Assembly (NCBI RefSeq): GCF_964028195.1
Contig: NZ_OZ034750.1
Coordinates: 806,001 to 870,000, forward strand
Direction: 5' to 3'
Source of the DNA: Wolbachia endosymbiont (group A) of Pogonocherus hispidulus
Lineage (GTDB): Bacteria; Pseudomonadota; Alphaproteobacteria; Rickettsiales; Anaplasmataceae
Length of the DNA: 64,000 nucleotides
Part shown: one piece after another, positions 37,835 through 46,587 of the stretch
Layout: each line of letters opens with the position of its first letter
Numbering within the stretch: position 1 is the stretch's first letter
Notes under the pieces: model-generated
Database searches by the model: none
What the model saw: the letters and a program-made list of their open reading frames with translations, nothing else
Told to the model about the DNA's origin: nothing
Program-made: the position numbers and the translations under genes

Positions 37835-38750
37835 AAAAATGAAAAGCAGTGAATTTTTAAAGGGTGAGGTATCATTTGAACAAAAAGCAGAAATATTACT
37901 TGAAGTGCTGTCTAGCATACCTAGCTTTGTGGGTGAAACTTTTGTCATTAAATGTGGCGGCGTAACAATCTCAGATGAAACACTATTCTATACTTTTGTG
38001 CATAATGTTGTCTTATTAAAGCAGCTTGGTATAAATCCGGTGATAATTCATGACGGAGAATATGAAATTAACTCGGTGTTAAAAATGCTGGGTATGGACA
38101 GTAAGTTTGTGAATGGTATCAGACTTACAGACAAAGACACTATGAAAATCATTGAAATGGCACTGTGTGGTTCAGTTAATAAAAAAATTGTTCAGCATAT
38201 AAATTCTGCTGGTGGTTCAGCTATTGGATTATGTGGAAAAGACGGCAACTTAATAAAAGCTGAAAAGATAAGCACTACGCTTAAGGAAGACAGATCAAAT
38301 AACATCGAAAAAATACTAGATATGGGATTCATCGGTAGGCCCACTGAAATCAATCCTGATATATTATTTTTTATTGAAGAATCAGATTTTATACCAGTTA
38401 TTGCACCTATCGGTCATGGAAAAAATGGGGAAACATATCATATTGATGCCGATAGTACTGCAAGCACAATCGCAATTGCAGTTTCTGCATCTAAAATGAT
38501 AATCTTGAGTGACACAGATGAAGAAATAGATAAAATTGGTAGCAGGAAGATATCTGTTAAAAATTTAAATGCATCGATTAATTGTGGCAAAATTCAAGGA
38601 GAAAAATTTATTGGAAGGCTTATGGCATATACTAAAATGGTAGAGGAATGTGCTGGAGTTGTTCACATAGTTGATGGTAGAATACCTAACATTATGCTTG
38701 ATTTATTTACTGAGAATAATTCGAGCATATCAATTGTGAGTGATTTATAA
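37809..38750 (+). CDS. argB: Acetylglutamate kinase-like protein (amino acid kinase family)
   Basis: The product resembles ArgB, which phosphorylates N-acetylglutamate. FVIKCGGVTISDE is near residue 45, GINPVIIHDGEYEINSVLKM near 75, NGIRLTDKDTMKIIEMALCG near 103, and the ATP site MIILSDTDEE near 240. ArgB normally has VHGGGP where this protein has IHDGEY, so a substrate-loop glycine run is altered. No other arginine gene is in the window. The start at 37809 overlaps engB; ATG 37839 is an alternative. Confidence 0.8.
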   Translation: MSFSSLQDKKMKSSEFLKGEVSFEQKAEILLEVLSSIPSFVGETFVIKCGGVTISDETLFYTFVHNVVLLKQLGINPVIIHDGEYEINSVLKMLGMDSKFVNGIRLTDKDTMKIIEMALCGSVNKKIVQHINSAGGSAIGLCGKDGNLIKAEKISTTLKEDRSNNIEKILDMGFIGRPTEINPDILFFIEESDFIPVIAPIGHGKNGETYHIDADSTASTIAIAVSASKMIILSDTDEEIDKIGSRKISVKNLNASINCGKIQGEKFIGRLMAYTKMVEECAGVVHIVDGRIPNIMLDLFTENNSSISIVSDL

Positions 38751-38818
38751 CTAGACAACTACACGAATAGACTTCTTGCGTAACCATATAACATTGGGAA
38801 TAGAAACGAAAAAACTTA

Positions 38819-39253
38819 CTTGACAAACTCCGCCAGCCCCCTTATCATGACAGTGAAGGTATTCAGTTATCTTCATCTGTGCAGATTAAACAGCAAGAAA
38901 ACAACGTAGTTGGCGTCTTATTTTTAATTTTTTGCACTATGTGCACTCTATGTCTTTATAAAATTTTCGGGTTTTTACCTATATAAGCTGAAACGCGCTT
39001 ATAAGTCGTTTAAGACAGTATAGTACGCCAATTTGCAGGATTAGAGAGTGACAACTAGCTAACGCGGGGTTTCTTTTGCCTTTTTTTCTGCTTAGTAAAT
39101 TTCTTAAACATTTGCAGCGTAGGTTAGTTGCAATTAAAAGCAGCTAAATTGCAGTGTTTAAGACTTAAAAAACGCCAATACAGAAAATAGACAGTGACTA
39201 GGGTTTCTTTTGCCTTTTTTTTCACTTGGTAAATTTCTTAATATTTATGGCTA
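38819..39253 (+). repeat. Dispersed ~440-bp repeat, copy B (plus orientation; intergenic 38751-39763)
   Basis: It has the same architecture as copies A and C: the promoter-like head, TTTTTTGCACTATGTGCAC, the AAACGCGCTTATAAG hairpin region, then two sub-repeats ending CTTTTGCCTTTTTTTC and GTAAATTTCTTAA, and a final TATGGCTAA. No open frame is conserved between copies. Confidence 0.75.
38820..38848 (+). promoter_or_regulatory. Consensus sigma-70 promoter at the head of repeat copy B
   Basis: TTGACA at 38820-38825 and TATCAT at 38843-38848 are separated by exactly 17 bp (AACTCCGCCAGCCCCCT). No protein-coding gene follows within the repeat. Confidence 0.65.
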
Positions 39254-39254
39254 A

Positions 39255-39610
39255 GAGATACCGCGAATGAATCGCGGTATGACGGTGTAGATGATGGTTA
39301 AGTATCCCGCTACGTGTTAGCGGGATCTAGAGGTACCGCGGCGGTATGACGGTTCGCGGTGGTATGACGATAACCTCGTCATCCCGCTACTTGTTAGCGG
39401 GATCTAGAGATACCGCAGCGGTATGACGGTTCGCGGTGGCATGACGATAACCTCATCATCCCGCTACTTGTTAGCGGGATCTATGCTAAGAGATACCGCG
39501 AATGAATCGCGGTATGACGGTCTGCGGCGGTATGACGGTTCGCGGTGGTATGACGATAACCTCGTCATCCCGCTACTTGTTAGCGGGATCTAGAGATACC
39601 GCGGCAGTTG
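39255..39610. repeat. Array of alternating palindromes
   Basis: Two palindrome families alternate: CCCGCTACTTGTTAGCGGGA and CCGCGAATGAATCGCGG or its CCGCGGCGGTATGACGG variant. A composite unit of roughly 75-85 bp with GGTTCGCGGTGGTATGACGA and TAACCTCGTCATCCCGCTAC appears about three times. The regularity suggests tandem amplification as well as dispersal. Copies are not separated by unique spacers, so this is not a CRISPR array. Confidence 0.8.
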
Positions 39611-39685
39611 TAAGTTAAAAATATGTTATAAAAGAAACAAGAGGGAAGATAACTCTACTCACTATAGGAATAGAGCTATCACGGG

Positions 39686-41152
39686 GTATCCGTTCAGCGG
39701 AGTGGTAGAATAAGGTAGACAAGGTGATCTAAAAAGATAATCATAGAGCAAAAGTGAGATAATATGGTAAACCTTTTAGAACTTTGCAAAAATTTACAGC
39801 AAAAAATAGAGAAGTTAGAAGCAAAAATAGAAAAACTGGAAGCAGAGATAGAAAACTTGAAAGCAGAAAATAAAGCTTTAAAAATAGAGAATGCTGAATT
39901 AAAGGAAAGTAAATTCAAAAAACTCATCCCTGCCCAGCTCAAAAGAGCTATACAAAATAAAAAAGGACAAGCCAAAAAAAGCGAAAGGAATGTTGGCGGT
40001 CAGGTGGGCACAATGGCAATTATCGAGCTAAAATGAACGCAGATGAGGTGATAAAAGTAGAGTTGTCATCTATTTGCGAATGCGGAGGGAAGATTGCAGT
40101 ATGTGAAAAACCATATATTCATCAGAAAGTTGATCTGCAGGAAATTAAGCCGTATGTAGTAGAGTATCAGCTAGAGCATGGCCGTTGTCGGAAGTGCGGA
40201 AAAAGAAGAAGCAGCAAATTACCAGAAGGTGTTACATCAGATACATTTGGTCCAAAAGTTAAATCGATAATTGCGGCACTCAGCGGATTTTACAAAAACT
40301 CAAAGCGTGAAGTGGCTAGTATCATAAATGACATTTTTAATTTGAACATAAGTGTTGGCAGCATATCAAATAGTGAACACAGAGTTGCATCAAAATGCGA
40401 AAAAACATATGAGCAAATCGAACAAGAAATAAGCAGAAGTGAGGTTTTGCATATCGATGAAACCAGTCACTATAACAAAGGAAAACTTGGATGGTGTTGG
40501 ATGTTTGCAAGCAATACGGCAAGTTTTGTAAAATTGACAGAATCAAGAGGAATGAAGGTTTTGCAAGACAGCACATTTTGCAATCGCAATAGTTTGATAG
40601 TAACTGATAGATATTCAGCCTACAACTACTTTAATGATAAGAAAAGGCAAATCTGCTGGGCTCATTTGATAAGAGATTTTGAAAGGCTGGCTCATAGCTG
40701 GAACATTGAAGTTAAGATTCTTGGCTGTTATGTAAGAGATGTCGCTACTGAATTATTTGCACTAAAAAAAGCTTTACTAAAAAGTGAGATAGATGTTTTG
40801 AGGTTTGTCAGACGTGCCAGAAAGTTGCGAAAACGTACAAGGTATTACTTGAAGGAGATATTCCACCTACCTGAAGCAATTGGAGCTTCTCGAGTTGCGA
40901 AGAATATTTTGAAATCTGAAAGAATGATGTGGAATTTTTTAGATGACCCAGAAAATATTCCGCTGACAAATAACCATGTTGAACGGCAAATACGGCATTA
41001 TGTCGTTTACCGTAAAAACTCATATTTTACACAATCGGAGCGAGGAACTTGAGCGGATAATTTCGTTATACTTAACATGGAAACAAAAGGGGCTAAACCC
41101 TTTCCAAAATCTCCTATCTATTGTTTCTTAAACCACTCTGCTGAACGGATAC
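39686..41152 (+). mobile_element. IS66-family insertion sequence, nearly full length
   Basis: The ends GTATCCGTTCAGCGGAGTGG (39686) and its near-complement ending at 41152 (one mismatch) bound 1467 bp with one transposase gene on the plus strand. The flanks do not match as an 8-bp duplication. The left flank is repeat sequence and the right flank is a broken gene, so a rearrangement accompanied or followed insertion. Partial copies lie at 28124 and 43031. Confidence 0.88.
39764..41131 (+). pseudogene. IS66 transposase, two frameshifts
   Basis: The first part (39764-40036) is an N-terminal coiled coil (KIEKLEAKIEKLEAEIENLK). A missing base near 40006, inside the GGQVGHNGNYRAK stretch, shifts the frame. 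The main part (40033-41052) carries the Cys4 zinc domain and the DDE catalytic core with VLHIDETSHYNKGKLGWCW and VTDRYSAYNYF. It includes NNHVERQIRHYVVYRKNSYF. Near 41046 eight bases are missing compared with the 28124 copy, so the last ~30 residues are out of frame. The gene is not functional as it stands. Confidence 0.88.
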
Positions 41153-41321
41153 AGTTGCAGAAGCTTTAAGTAATCCTTCTACAAATTTCTTTTCAAGCTA
41201 TGTAGAGTCATTTAAAAACCACTCTGCACGTGCAGTTTTAGGTGATAAAGAATGCGACAAATTAGTTAAAACTCATCTTAGTAATCTTCAGTACAATAGC
41301 ACAATATCTCGCTTTACCTAA
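41153..41321 (+). pseudogene. C-terminal fragment of an unknown protein, cut by the IS66 element
   Basis: Directly after the IS66 right end an open frame reads VAEALSNPSTNFFSSYVESF, then KNHSARAVLGDKECDKLVKT, HLSNLQYNSTISRFT and a stop at 41321. It has no start codon. The sequence looks protein-like, so it is probably the tail of a disrupted gene. The 5' part is not on the other side of the element. Confidence 0.45.
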
Positions 41322-41326
41322 AGTAA

Positions 41327-41884
41327 TCACTTAACTAACGGCAAAGTGATACCATGCTGATTCATATATTTTCCTTTCATATCATCATATGATTTCTCGC
41401 ATTCACTTGCGCCACTTAGAAATACGAATTGGCACGCGCCTTCATTAGCGTAAATTTTTGCAGGAAGTGGAGTGGTGTTTGAGAATTCGAGTGTGACATG
41501 ACCTTCCCATCCAGGTTCTAAGGGAGTAACGTTTACTATAATTCCACATCTTGCGTAAGTTGATTTACCAACACAAATGACCAGTACATTCCTTGGTATA
41601 CGAAAATATTCCACTGTACTTGCAAGCACAAAGCTATTTGGTGGAATTATGCATACGTCTGTTTCCTTATCTATGAAACTATTCTCAGAGAAATTTTTAG
41701 GGTCCACGATGGCTGAATTAACATTAGTAAAAATTTTAAATTTATTATCCACTCTTGCATCGTAACCGTAAGATGATAGTCCGAAAGATATAACACCTTT
41801 GCTGCTTTTGTGATCCACAAAAGGCTCTATCATTCCAAAGTTTTCAGCTTTTTCTCTTATCCATTTATCTGGCATAACTGCCAT
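41327..41884 (-). CDS. dcd: dCTP deaminase
   Basis: The enzyme deaminates dCTP to dUTP, feeding dTMP synthesis. The 185-residue product has the family motifs [20 protein letters not shown] near residue 30, [20 protein letters not shown] near 107, and [14 protein letters not shown] near 127 (Glu is the catalytic residue of the family). It is free-standing with its own short upstream region. Confidence 0.96.
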   Translation of the reverse strand: MAVMPDKWIREKAENFGMIEPFVDHKSSKGVISFGLSSYGYDARVDNKFKIFTNVNSAIVDPKNFSENSFIDKETDVCIIPPNSFVLASTVEYFRIPRNVLVICVGKSTYARCGIIVNVTPLEPGWEGHVTLEFSNTTPLPAKIYANEGACQFVFLSGASECEKSYDDMKGKYMNQHGITLPLVK

Positions 41885-42025
41885 AATTGCCCCTTAAAGT
41901 TGTATAATACTTACAATAATATAAAATAAAATTTAAATGTAAACTGTAGCTTTTGTCATGCAATTAAAGCTTTTCAGTTTGATTTTTTATTACAATAATT
42001 AGATTTATGTTCTTAACTAAAAATA

Positions 42026-43063
42026 ATGCTTAGAAACTTTCTCCTGATTTTTGTATTCGTATTATTCACGCCGCTGTCAAATGCTGATGCCAGGAAATAC
42101 ATCAGAATTGTTGGATCTTCAACTGTTTTTCCTTTTATCTCATTTGTAGCCGAGGAGTTCAATCGTGTATTCTCTTTTAAGACTCCAGTTGTGGAATCGA
42201 TAGGAAGTGGATCAGGGTTCAAAATGTTTTGCTCAGGAATAGGGGAAGACACGCCAGACATCACCACTTCATCTCGCCCTATAAAGGAAGTAGAAAGAGA
42301 ACTATGTAAAAGGAATGAAATTAATGAAGTGATAGAGATCATCATTGGCTATGATGGAATTGTCATTGCAAATTCAAATCAAAGCCATAGATTTGATTTC
42401 ACAAAGAAGGACTTATTTGAAACTTTATCTGCATATTCTCAAGAAAATGATAAATTAGTAAAAAATAATAAGAAGTTTTGGTCTGATGTAAATCAAGCCT
42501 TACCAAAAACAGAAATTGAAATTTATGGTCCACATCAAAATACAGGCACATACGAAACTTTGGTTAATTCTATTATGTTCGATCAATATTCATGTATGAA
42601 CTCAAGAATTTTCAAAGAGAATTATAAAGATCAGGAAGAAAGAAAGAAAGCATGTGGTAATATAAGGGATGACGGAAGGTATATAGAAGTTGGAATTAAT
42701 GAAAACATAATAATACAAAAATTGAAAAGTAACAAGAACGCTTTAGGGATATTTAGTTTTAGCTTTTTAATGAGGAATCAAGATAAAATACAAGGGAGCA
42801 CAATTGCAGGAATTGAGCCAACTTACGAAAATATATCATCGGGAAAATATATATTAGCAAGACCTCTATACCTTTATATAAAGAAAGAACACTTGGATAC
42901 TGTTGATGGATTAAGAGAATTCATAAAAGAAATTATAGATTCGATCGGCATTGAAGATGGGTATCTATCTAGGCTTGGTCTAATTCCACTTTCAAGTGAA
43001 GATATAAAGAAAGCTTCAGCAAAGGTTTATGTATCCGTTCAGGAGAGTGGCAAAATAAAGTAG
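42026..43063 (+). CDS. pstS: PstS-like phosphate-binding periplasmic protein, 3' end replaced by an IS66 end
   Basis: A signal peptide (MLRNFLLIFVFVLFTPLSNA) precedes a PBP-like domain. YIRIVGSSTVFPFISFVAEE, VESIGSGSGFKMFCSGIGED and DITTSSRPIKEVE mark the ligand-binding start, and YGPHQNTGTYETL follows near residue 170. It binds phosphate for an ABC importer not present here. The last codons (VSVQESGKIK) are read from the IS66 terminal repeat at 43031, so the true C-terminus was lost or slightly altered. The domain itself looks complete. Confidence 0.88.
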   Translation: MLRNFLLIFVFVLFTPLSNADARKYIRIVGSSTVFPFISFVAEEFNRVFSFKTPVVESIGSGSGFKMFCSGIGEDTPDITTSSRPIKEVERELCKRNEINEVIEIIIGYDGIVIANSNQSHRFDFTKKDLFETLSAYSQENDKLVKNNKKFWSDVNQALPKTEIEIYGPHQNTGTYETLVNSIMFDQYSCMNSRIFKENYKDQEERKKACGNIRDDGRYIEVGINENIIIQKLKSNKNALGIFSFSFLMRNQDKIQGSTIAGIEPTYENISSGKYILARPLYLYIKKEHLDTVDGLREFIKEIIDSIGIEDGYLSRLGLIPLSSEDIKKASAKVYVSVQESGKIK

Positions 43064-43103
43064 ACAAGGTAATCTAAAAAGATAATCATAGAGCAAAAGT
43101 GAG
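43031..43103 (+). mobile_element. IS66 left-end fragment (solo end)
   Basis: These 73 bases match the first 73 bases of the IS66 copy at 39686-39758, starting GTATCCGTTCAGGAGAGTGG. They end abruptly at a palindromic repeat. They supply the last codons of the pstS-like gene. Confidence 0.85.
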
Positions 43104-43117
43104 TTTACAACAAATGG

Positions 43118-43322
43118 TGTCATGCAAGTAGCTGACACTGGAATCTAATTTCACTTTATGATGGTGTCATTCCAGTGCTTGACACTGGAATCCAGGAAAC
43201 TTAACTTTACACCAGGTAATAAAAACTGGATCCCAGTGTCTGGGCACTGGGATGACACCCTCCTGGTAGCACAACGTTCGTACAGTTATGTGTCAGCTAC
43301 TCGGATGACAGGAGATAATGCA
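43118..43322. repeat. Palindromic repeat block
   Basis: Two GTCATTCCAGTGCTTGACAC-type palindromes flank a short core (AACTTAACTTTACACCAGGT). A partial MITE end (ACGTTCGTACAGTTATG, about 43274) and a GTCAGCTACTCGGATGACAG half-palindrome follow. Confidence 0.7.
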
Positions 43323-43331
43323 AGAAGTCTA

Positions 43332-44648
43332 TTAATTCAATAACTGCTCGTTTTTGTCAAATACCTTGTCTACACTTGGATTTTCCACTTTCTCACAAAC
43401 CTTAGCAATACCAGCACCCATTAATATAACTGCTGCCAAAACTGCTAAAGCCAGTGCAACTGCAGGATACGCTAGCACATAGGCTGCAACAGCACCAACT
43501 GCGCATAATCCAACAACGCCTAGAGAAATCTTCCCTTTGTGTTCACTCCAGAAGTTTGTATCGTTCTTTTTTGGGGTTTTGTTGCCATTTGTTGAGGTTA
43601 CAGTAGTTGCACCAACGGTATCCTCTTTCTCGTCGCCCTGGAGGCTTGCACCGTCATTTCCTGGGATCGTAGTATTTATTGAGGATATGGATGCGTTCTG
43701 TCCAAGTTCTTCTTGCAATCTCTCTACAATCTCTCTATCATTTTGGGCAATACGCTCTTCTTCCTCAATTTCTTTCAATACAGGTTTATTAAGCTCTATT
43801 TCTCTGTCCTTTCTATAATCCTTAACTTCTTGAATAAAGTCTTCAAGCCATCCCTCACCAGCTATATCCCTAAAGCGTTCTTGTCGCTTTTCAAGAGAAT
43901 CTATTATATAGTTATCTCCTGTATTTTTACCTTCTCTATTAACCACATAGTCTTCAAGCCAGAAGTTACGAATATCAGGGGAAGCTTTGTCCCAAAGAAG
44001 TTTAGTGATCTCTTTTATCTTTTCAAATTCTTCTTTGTCAAGATTTCTTTTATAGTCAACTATCAGAGGAAAAACTAAAAGGGCATCTACGCCTCCATTA
44101 TTCCAATATACCTTTCGCTCTAAAACACTTTTTACATCTTCACCACAATTCTCTAATGCTGCTTTAACTTGATTAACATTAAGACTTTTTATTGCAAGTA
44201 TTAGTTCACTATTAAAATCCTTTACCCTCTTGTGCTCTTCCATTTCTTGAATAACTTGTGCAAGAGCAGAATATTCTGTGTTATTAGGGTCAATTTTTTG
44301 TTGAAAGTGTTTAAGATCATTTATTGTATTCATAAAATGTGGTCGACCTTCAAAAAGATTTACTACATTGTGATAACACAAAGAATCACAAGTTTTTTGA
44401 TCAGCTTTTTCCCAAATTAGTTTAATGATTTTTACTTTATTTTCTTCATTATCTTCATCACGATAAGTAACATAACTTAAAATGCTATCTATTGCACCGT
44501 TTTCAGGAATCAGTTCCCTCAAAACTGCTTGTATATCATCATATTCCTTATTGTTGAATATGGTCTGGACTTCTTGAGGATTGTCCTGCTGGATTGCTGC
44601 AATTAATGAAGTTCAAATTTTTTGTTGTATGTCAGTTAATTCAGTCAT
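43332..44648 (-). pseudogene. Membrane-effector-like protein with early in-frame TGA
   Basis: ATG 44648, preceded by GAGGT, opens MTELTDIQQKI, then TGA at 44615-44613. The same frame continues TSLIAAIQQDNPQEVQTIF and stays open to 43332. Downstream starts (TTG 44522) would give 396 residues. The body has degenerate helical repeats (LILAIKSLNVNQVKAALENC is ankyrin-like) and a Glu/Arg-rich linker. Two adjacent hydrophobic segments (ISLGVVGLCAVGAVAAYVLA and ALALAVLAAVILMGAGIA) and a short polar tail follow, the same end-plan as the ankyrin genes at 16674 and 49281. It is probably host-directed; the function is unknown. Confidence 0.7.
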
Positions 44649-44786
44649 ATTTTACCTCTATTTTTTATAACAAGTTTAATTATCACACATATTTACAAGT
44701 AAGTCAAGTATATTGTTAATAAAGGCCAACAAAATGCTTGACGTTAGAGTAGCTTTTATGGCTTTGTATAGCTAAAAAGTAACTCT

Positions 44787-46220
44787 ATGGAACGCTTACG
44801 TTCAATTGTATTTATTGTGGGAATATTCCTATTGCTGTTTAGCTTAGCAATGCTTATTCCTGCTATTACTAATAAATGTCTCAGCTACGAATGGAAAAAT
44901 TTTCTCGCTGGATTCATAATTACCTGCACATCTGGCGTAATTTTTATTTTACTCGGTAAATTAAATGGCATGCCGGCAATTTTTGCGGTTACTAGTTGCA
45001 CCTGGATTGCCTTGTCTCTGTTTGCAGCTATTCCTTTCTATTTTGATAATCTGAGCTATGTTGATGCATTATTTGAAACGATATCTGGCATCACAACCAC
45101 AGGGGCAACTATATTTAATGATATTGAAAAGCAATCTCCAGGAATACTGCTGTGGAGAGCAATGCTACATGGCATGGGGGGTTTTGGTGTAATCACTTTA
45201 GGAATTGCAGTTTTTCCTATGCTCAAGATTCTCAGCCTAAATAATTTACTTTATTCTGAATATTCAGATGCTACCAAAAGGAAGTTGCCGAACACGCGAA
45301 GCGTAGTGATTCATGTTACGGCAATATATTATGGCCTAATTTTGTTATGTATATTTTCCTATTATCTAGCTGGTATGCCACTGTTTGATGCAATATGTCA
45401 CGGAATGTCCGCTGTATCAACTGGTGGATTTGCTAACTATAATGATTCTATAGGGCACTACAATAATCCCATACTGGAAGCCATAACGATCGTTTTTATG
45501 ATTTTGGGTTCTCTGCCTTTTCTTAGCTATTTAAAAATCATAAGACGGTTAGACATTTGCTATGATGAACAGGTCTCTTACTTTGTTAAGATAGCTATTG
45601 TTTCATCTTTATTTGCTTATTTTTGGTTGCGTAAAAATGTTGATTTAGGAGTGTTATTATCATTTAGATGCAGCACATTTACCATCACCTCCCTGATTAC
45701 GTCAACTGGTTATGCAATTTGTAATCATATAGATTGGAGCTTCATTTCAGTCTTAGCTTTTTTTCTAACCTTTGTTGGTGGATGTAGTGGTTCTTCAAGT
45801 GGTGGTGTCAAAACCTTCCGCTTGATTGTTCTTTTAAGGTCTATAAGGAATTACTTTCGCCTTTTATTAAACCCTAATGCAGACAATAGAGTAAAATTCA
45901 ATGGAAAAACCCTGGAGAATGATGAAGTTCACTCTGTCTTTATATTTTTTGCGATTTTCATGTTAACGTTTACCATTTCATCAATAGTGATGTCTTACTT
46001 AAGCAATGCAGACTTTATAACTAGCGTCAGCTCAGTCTCTGCAACGCTTACAAACTCTGGTCCAGGATTTAGTAATTTAATAGGTCCTTCGGGTAACTAT
46101 TCTTCTTTCAGTAATGAAGTAAAATTATTTCTATCGTTTTTGATGCTGCTTGGCAGACTTGAAATATTGCCAATCTATTTTTGTATAGGCAATTTATTCT
46201 TATTTAATAGAAAGAAATAG
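44787..46220 (+). CDS. trkH: TrkH/KtrB-family potassium uptake protein
   Basis: This is the membrane subunit of the Trk potassium system. The 477-residue product has four P-loop repeats with filter-like turns: ISGITTTGATIF near residue 100, MSAVSTGGFANYND near 212, ITSTGYAICN near 308, and LTNSGPGFSNLIG near 425. TrkA-type regulatory subunits are not in the window. The start ATG 44787 gives an immediate membrane helix. Confidence 0.95.
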   Translation: MERLRSIVFIVGIFLLLFSLAMLIPAITNKCLSYEWKNFLAGFIITCTSGVIFILLGKLNGMPAIFAVTSCTWIALSLFAAIPFYFDNLSYVDALFETISGITTTGATIFNDIEKQSPGILLWRAMLHGMGGFGVITLGIAVFPMLKILSLNNLLYSEYSDATKRKLPNTRSVVIHVTAIYYGLILLCIFSYYLAGMPLFDAICHGMSAVSTGGFANYNDSIGHYNNPILEAITIVFMILGSLPFLSYLKIIRRLDICYDEQVSYFVKIAIVSSLFAYFWLRKNVDLGVLLSFRCSTFTITSLITSTGYAICNHIDWSFISVLAFFLTFVGGCSGSSSGGVKTFRLIVLLRSIRNYFRLLLNPNADNRVKFNGKTLENDEVHSVFIFFAIFMLTFTISSIVMSYLSNADFITSVSSVSATLTNSGPGFSNLIGPSGNYSSFSNEVKLFLSFLMLLGRLEILPIYFCIGNLFLFNRKK

Positions 46221-46282
46221 TTGGTGAAACTTGATATTATAGCTAAACTGACTTACGACAATTTGAAAAACCGTCATTCCGC

Positions 46283-46305
46283 TACTCGTTAGCGATATCT
46301 ATACC
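46283..46305. repeat. CCGCTACTCGTTAGCG palindrome (intergenic 46221-46587)
   Basis: A degenerate member of the CCCGCTACTTGTTAGCGGG family lies just left of the MITE copy 2 target. Upstream 46240-46280 is AT-rich and shows no gene. Confidence 0.6.
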
Positions 46306-46308
46306 GCG

Positions 46309-46557
46309 AATAAATCTACAACTGTACGAACATTGTCTATCAGGAGGGTGTCATCCCAGTGCCCAGACACTGGGATCCAGGAATTTTATTAAGTTGGTAA
46401 GCATAAAAGTAGCCGTTTTATGTTACAATACAACGTTTTGATGATTATGAAAAGGCTGGATCCCAGTGTCAAGCACTGGGATGACACCGAAGGGGCTACT
46501 CGGATGACACCATCTGCCACCTGCAAATTGCAATGTTCGTACAGTTGTGGAATAAAT
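46309..46557. mobile_element. MITE-like element, copy 2, with 7-bp target duplication
   Basis: The element at 46316-46550 is flanked by AATAAAT (46309-46315 and 46551-46557). Its ends are CTACAACTGTACGAACATTG and CAATGTTCGTACAGTTGTGG. Inside, two GTCATCCCAGTGC-type palindromes flank a core that starts CCAGGAATTTTATTAAGTTG. The target is again the loop of a CCGCG...CGCGG-type palindrome, now CCGCGAATAAATTGCGG. Confidence 0.75.
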
Positions 46558-46587
46558 TGCGGTATGACGTGTTAGCTATAGATAGTA

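Noticed and set aside
39255..39610. Possible CRISPR array
   Set aside because: Repeats are palindromes of variable length joined directly; there are no unique equal-length spacers and no cas genes.
43713..44078. 121-codon plus-strand frame rich in Phe/Leu/Tyr
   Set aside because: It is the antisense image of a Lys/Glu-rich coding region, a common artefact in AT-rich genomes.
29979..44615. TGA read as tryptophan (changed genetic code)
   Set aside because: Normal genes here use TGA as stop (for example the radC end at 56878) and prfB with its TGA frameshift is intact, so recoding of TGA is not supported.
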